In this document: positions 6,891-8,497 of the stretch, one piece after another
Layout: each line of letters opens with the position of its first letter
Position numbering within the stretch: the stretch's first letter is position 1
Source: Anaerolineae bacterium
GTDB lineage: Bacteria > Chloroflexota > Anaerolineae > J102
Assembly: GCA_027036755.1 (NCBI GenBank)
Contig: JALWDV010000626.1
Span: 1 to 8,497, forward strand
Direction: 5' to 3'
Length of the DNA: 8,497 bases
Made by a program: the position numbers and the translations under genes
The notes under the pieces: generated by a model
What the model saw: only the letters and a program-made list of their open reading frames with translations
Databases searched by the model: none
What the model was told of the DNA's origin: nothing

Positions 6891-6892
6891 AA

Positions 6893-7327
6893 CTACCGCC
6901 GCGTCTTGCGCGAAGGGCGTTTTGCATCGGCGTTTTGTTGAAAAAGCATCTCGATCATGATCAGCAAGGCCAGAAGCGCCAGGATCAACACCTGATTCAT
7001 GAATCCAAGCACTTGCAGCAAGATCACGCCCGTTGCAAACACGCCGCTCCAAAGGCCAAATCGCAGCCCCATGCCCGTTATCTCCCTGTCAGTCCTTTTG
7101 GAAAGGATTCTCCGTAAAAGCAGACGCCAGAAAGGCGCGGTCAGGCCCGTTACAGCCAGCAACACCAATAGCAGCGCCAGCGCTGTCAGAGCGTTGGAAG
7201 GCGGCGCTGAATAAACCAGCGCGCCCAGGCCCGCCAGCGCCAGCGCGCCCACAAGCAGGCTGATAGTAATCGAAAGACGTGAGTTCATAGTGATCGGATT
7301 AGTATGAAACGCCAAGGGAGCAGTCAT
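6893..7327 (-). CDS. Small four-helix membrane protein, function unknown
   Basis: I do not recognise a family. The frame has four hydrophobic segments: about 19-39 (SITISLLVGALALAGLGALV), 46-71, 88-112 and 114-129. Basic residues sit between the second and third (RRILSKR) and at the C-terminus (KRPSRKTRR), so both termini are probably cytoplasmic. The start is uncertain. ATG at 7327 has GGAG 10 bases upstream and follows the proline dehydrogenase stop by 30 bp. ATG at 7288 would remove 13 residues that do not look like part of a helix, but it has no ribosome site. I give the longer form (144 aa). It is likely co-transcribed with the proline dehydrogenase, but nothing in the sequence shows that it carries proline. 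Its stop lies directly against the tip of the repeat element. Confidence 0.75.
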   Translation of the reverse strand: MTAPLAFHTNPITMNSRLSITISLLVGALALAGLGALVYSAPPSNALTALALLLVLLAVTGLTAPFWRLLLRRILSKRTDREITGMGLRFGLWSGVFATGVILLQVLGFMNQVLILALLALLIMIEMLFQQNADAKRPSRKTRR

Positions 7328-7357
7328 CCATGTTTCGCTCCGGGGACTATTGGTGGA

Positions 7358-8287
7358 CTATTTTCCCGCCGCAGCGCGCAGGAAGAACATGAGATTCGCG
7401 GGACGTTCGGCCAAACGGCGCATGAAATACGGATACCAGGATTCGCCGTAGGGAACGTAAACGCGCATCCTCATGCCCTGGGACACCAGCCGCCTGAGCT
7501 CATCGCGCCGAATGCCGTACAGGAATTGGATCTCCCAACTTTGCGGATCGATGTCGTTTTTGCTGGCGAATCTGATGACTTCATTGTAAACCACATCATC
7601 ATGGGAGCCCAGCGCCATGCGTGCGCTCCGGGCCCGGGCCTCGGGCGCAAACATCATCTCCGCGAGCGTTATGATCTCCTTCTGTATCTTCTTGCGATCT
7701 TGCCAGGCGATTTCGGGCGGCTCGTCATAAGCCCCTTTCACCAGACGAACATCGGCGATGCCGTCATCAATCAGGCCCTGAAGATCGTCGCGGGTGCGGT
7801 GCAGATAAGCCTGCAGCACCACCCCAACATTGTCGAAATCTTTGCGCAGCCGCCGATACAGCTCCAGGGTGATATCCACCAGCGCCGATTCTTCCATGTC
7901 GATGCGGACAAATCGTTTTTTCTCGCTGGCCAGCGCAACGATCTCTCGCACGTTCTCATAGCAGAATTCGACATCGATGTGCAGGCCCATGGCCGATAAT
8001 TTCAGAGAAACGCCGCTTTTCAAATCATTCCCGGCGATCTCGCTCAAAACGGTTTTGTATTCTTCGGCGCTGGCCCGAGCCAACTTCTTGTCGCTGACGT
8101 GCTTCCCCAGATAATCCAGCGTCACGAAGGCCCCCATGTCGTTCAACTGCCTGATGACGGCCAAAGCGTCTTCCCGCTTCTCTCCGGCCACAAACCGTCT
8201 CGCAACGCGTCGGGCCGGCGAAAAATCACTGGTAAGCCGCTGCATCTTGGTGCTGTGTGAAAGGGCGATCAAGGCGTGCCGAAACAT
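7358..8287 (-). CDS. Proline dehydrogenase (monofunctional PRODH, PutB-like)
   Basis: This 309-residue protein has the usual length of monofunctional bacterial PRODHs, FAD enzymes that oxidise L-proline to pyrroline-5-carboxylate and pass electrons to the membrane quinone pool. Barrel motifs occur in order: VTLDYLGK (55-62), SLKLSAMG with Lys96, RIDMEES with Asp130, LQAYLHRT (159-165), RLVKGAYDEP (181-190), ALGSHDD (225-231), EIQFLYGIRRDE (252-263), and the signature VYVPYGESWYPYFMRRLAER with the substrate-binding pair Arg290-Arg291. I chose the start at 8287 because GGAG lies 8 bases before it; a longer frame to 8344 runs through a hairpin repeat and lacks a ribosome site. The partner pyrroline-5-carboxylate dehydrogenase is not in the window. 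A short membrane protein gene follows 30 bp downstream. The family assignment is firm; physiological detail is from family knowledge. Confidence 0.95.
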   Translation of the reverse strand: MFRHALIALSHSTKMQRLTSDFSPARRVARRFVAGEKREDALAVIRQLNDMGAFVTLDYLGKHVSDKKLARASAEEYKTVLSEIAGNDLKSGVSLKLSAMGLHIDVEFCYENVREIVALASEKKRFVRIDMEESALVDITLELYRRLRKDFDNVGVVLQAYLHRTRDDLQGLIDDGIADVRLVKGAYDEPPEIAWQDRKKIQKEIITLAEMMFAPEARARSARMALGSHDDVVYNEVIRFASKNDIDPQSWEIQFLYGIRRDELRRLVSQGMRMRVYVPYGESWYPYFMRRLAERPANLMFFLRAAAGK

Positions 8288-8295
8288 GATTATGG

Positions 8296-8299
8296 CTCC
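8296..8299 (-). promoter_or_regulatory. Shine-Dalgarno of the proline dehydrogenase gene
   Basis: The minus strand reads TTGGAG with an 8-base spacer before the ATG at 8287, which decides the start. I could not find a convincing -10/-35 pair between this site and 8392. Confidence 0.75.
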
Positions 8300-8330
8300 A
8301 ATTAGCGATATGCAACGTGGTCGGGCTGAC

Positions 8331-8354
8331 GGGCGATACGGCAATGCGTCGCCC
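8331..8354. repeat. Hairpin in the leader of the proline dehydrogenase gene
   Basis: GGGCGA (8331-8336) pairs with TCGCCC (8349-8354) around a 12-base interior in which ACG and CGT can extend pairing. It sits 44 bases before the start codon, between the gene and the repeat copy at 8392. It looks like a short dispersed palindrome, but a leader structure affecting expression cannot be excluded. Only one copy is in the window. Confidence 0.4.
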
Positions 8355-8391
8355 TACTATTTTGACGAATAGACAATCACTTCGTAACCAC

Positions 8392-8497
8392 CTTGACAAT
8401 GTCACATTACGTCATTCAGCAATTTCAAATTTAGAATCCGCAAGCGGAAAGGAGGCGCTTTCACCCCTCCCGGCCTCCTTTTGGCCCCCACCCCGCC
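8392..8497. mobile_element. Second, truncated copy of the palindromic element (runs off the window)
   Basis: From 8392 the sequence matches 6599 onward almost base for base for about 95 bases. I count one substitution in the Lys-codon-like run (8447) and one in the T-run (8483). It includes the TTGACAATGTCA tip, the CAGCAATTTCAAATTT block, the terminator-like hairpin and the CCCCTCCCGGCCTCC block, in the same orientation as the copy at 6599. Divergence begins just before the window edge. The near-identity points to recent spread of the family. Confidence 0.8.

Noticed and set aside
6609..7052. 147-codon minus-strand open frame
   Set aside because: It spans the palindromic element and overlaps the small membrane protein in another frame. 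Similar open frames in the first 365 bases come from the same repeat.
8392..8400. TTGACA at the element tip as a -35 box
   Set aside because: No TATAAT-like hexamer stands 16-18 bases downstream; the nearest, TAGAAT, is 33 bases away. In the other direction TTGTCA has no properly spaced -10 before the proline dehydrogenase gene.

Overview
The window most resembles a chromosomal segment of a Chloroflexota bacterium (Anaerolineae-like). This is inferred from a membrane protein with a Thr-Pro-rich low-complexity linker and a C-terminal Ig-like domain, a very long secreted Asp-box beta-propeller protein, fairly GC-rich coding DNA, and intergenic DNA packed with short palindromic repeats, including a GAACGCAGAT-type tandem. 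No rRNA, protein phylogeny or database search supports this, so it is a lean only. All six genes I accept are on the minus strand.

Reading in the direction of transcription, the right block (8287 to 6893) holds a monofunctional proline dehydrogenase followed 30 bp later by a small four-helix membrane protein. The left block (5912 to 346) has an extended -10 promoter and a strong GGAGG ribosome binding site. It then encodes a XerD-type tyrosine recombinase, a trimeric purine nucleoside phosphorylase, a membrane-anchored Ig-like protein, and a 979-residue secreted beta-propeller protein whose start codon overlaps the previous stop (ATGA). The first two are housekeeping genes. The last two are probably translationally coupled and act at or outside the membrane; the propeller protein ends in a tandem pair of about 120-residue domains that I cannot name.

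The non-coding parts carry most of the unexplained structure. A palindromic element of about 290 bp (6599-6890) has imperfect terminal inverted repeats, a second exact 15-bp inverted repeat, and two internal hairpins. A nearly identical copy begins at 8392 and runs off the window, and a diverged inverted copy lies at about 110-345. The two copies whose gene-side border can be seen stop within about 15 bp of a stop codon. A different nested inverted-repeat element lies at about 6222-6514, next to a 10-bp tandem repeat at 6054-6092. These look like non-autonomous MITE- or REP-like elements; no transposase is encoded in the window.

I see no tRNA, rRNA, CRISPR array or recognised defence system. 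The observations most worth following are the repeat family and its placement beside gene ends, and the duplicated C-terminal domain of the propeller protein.
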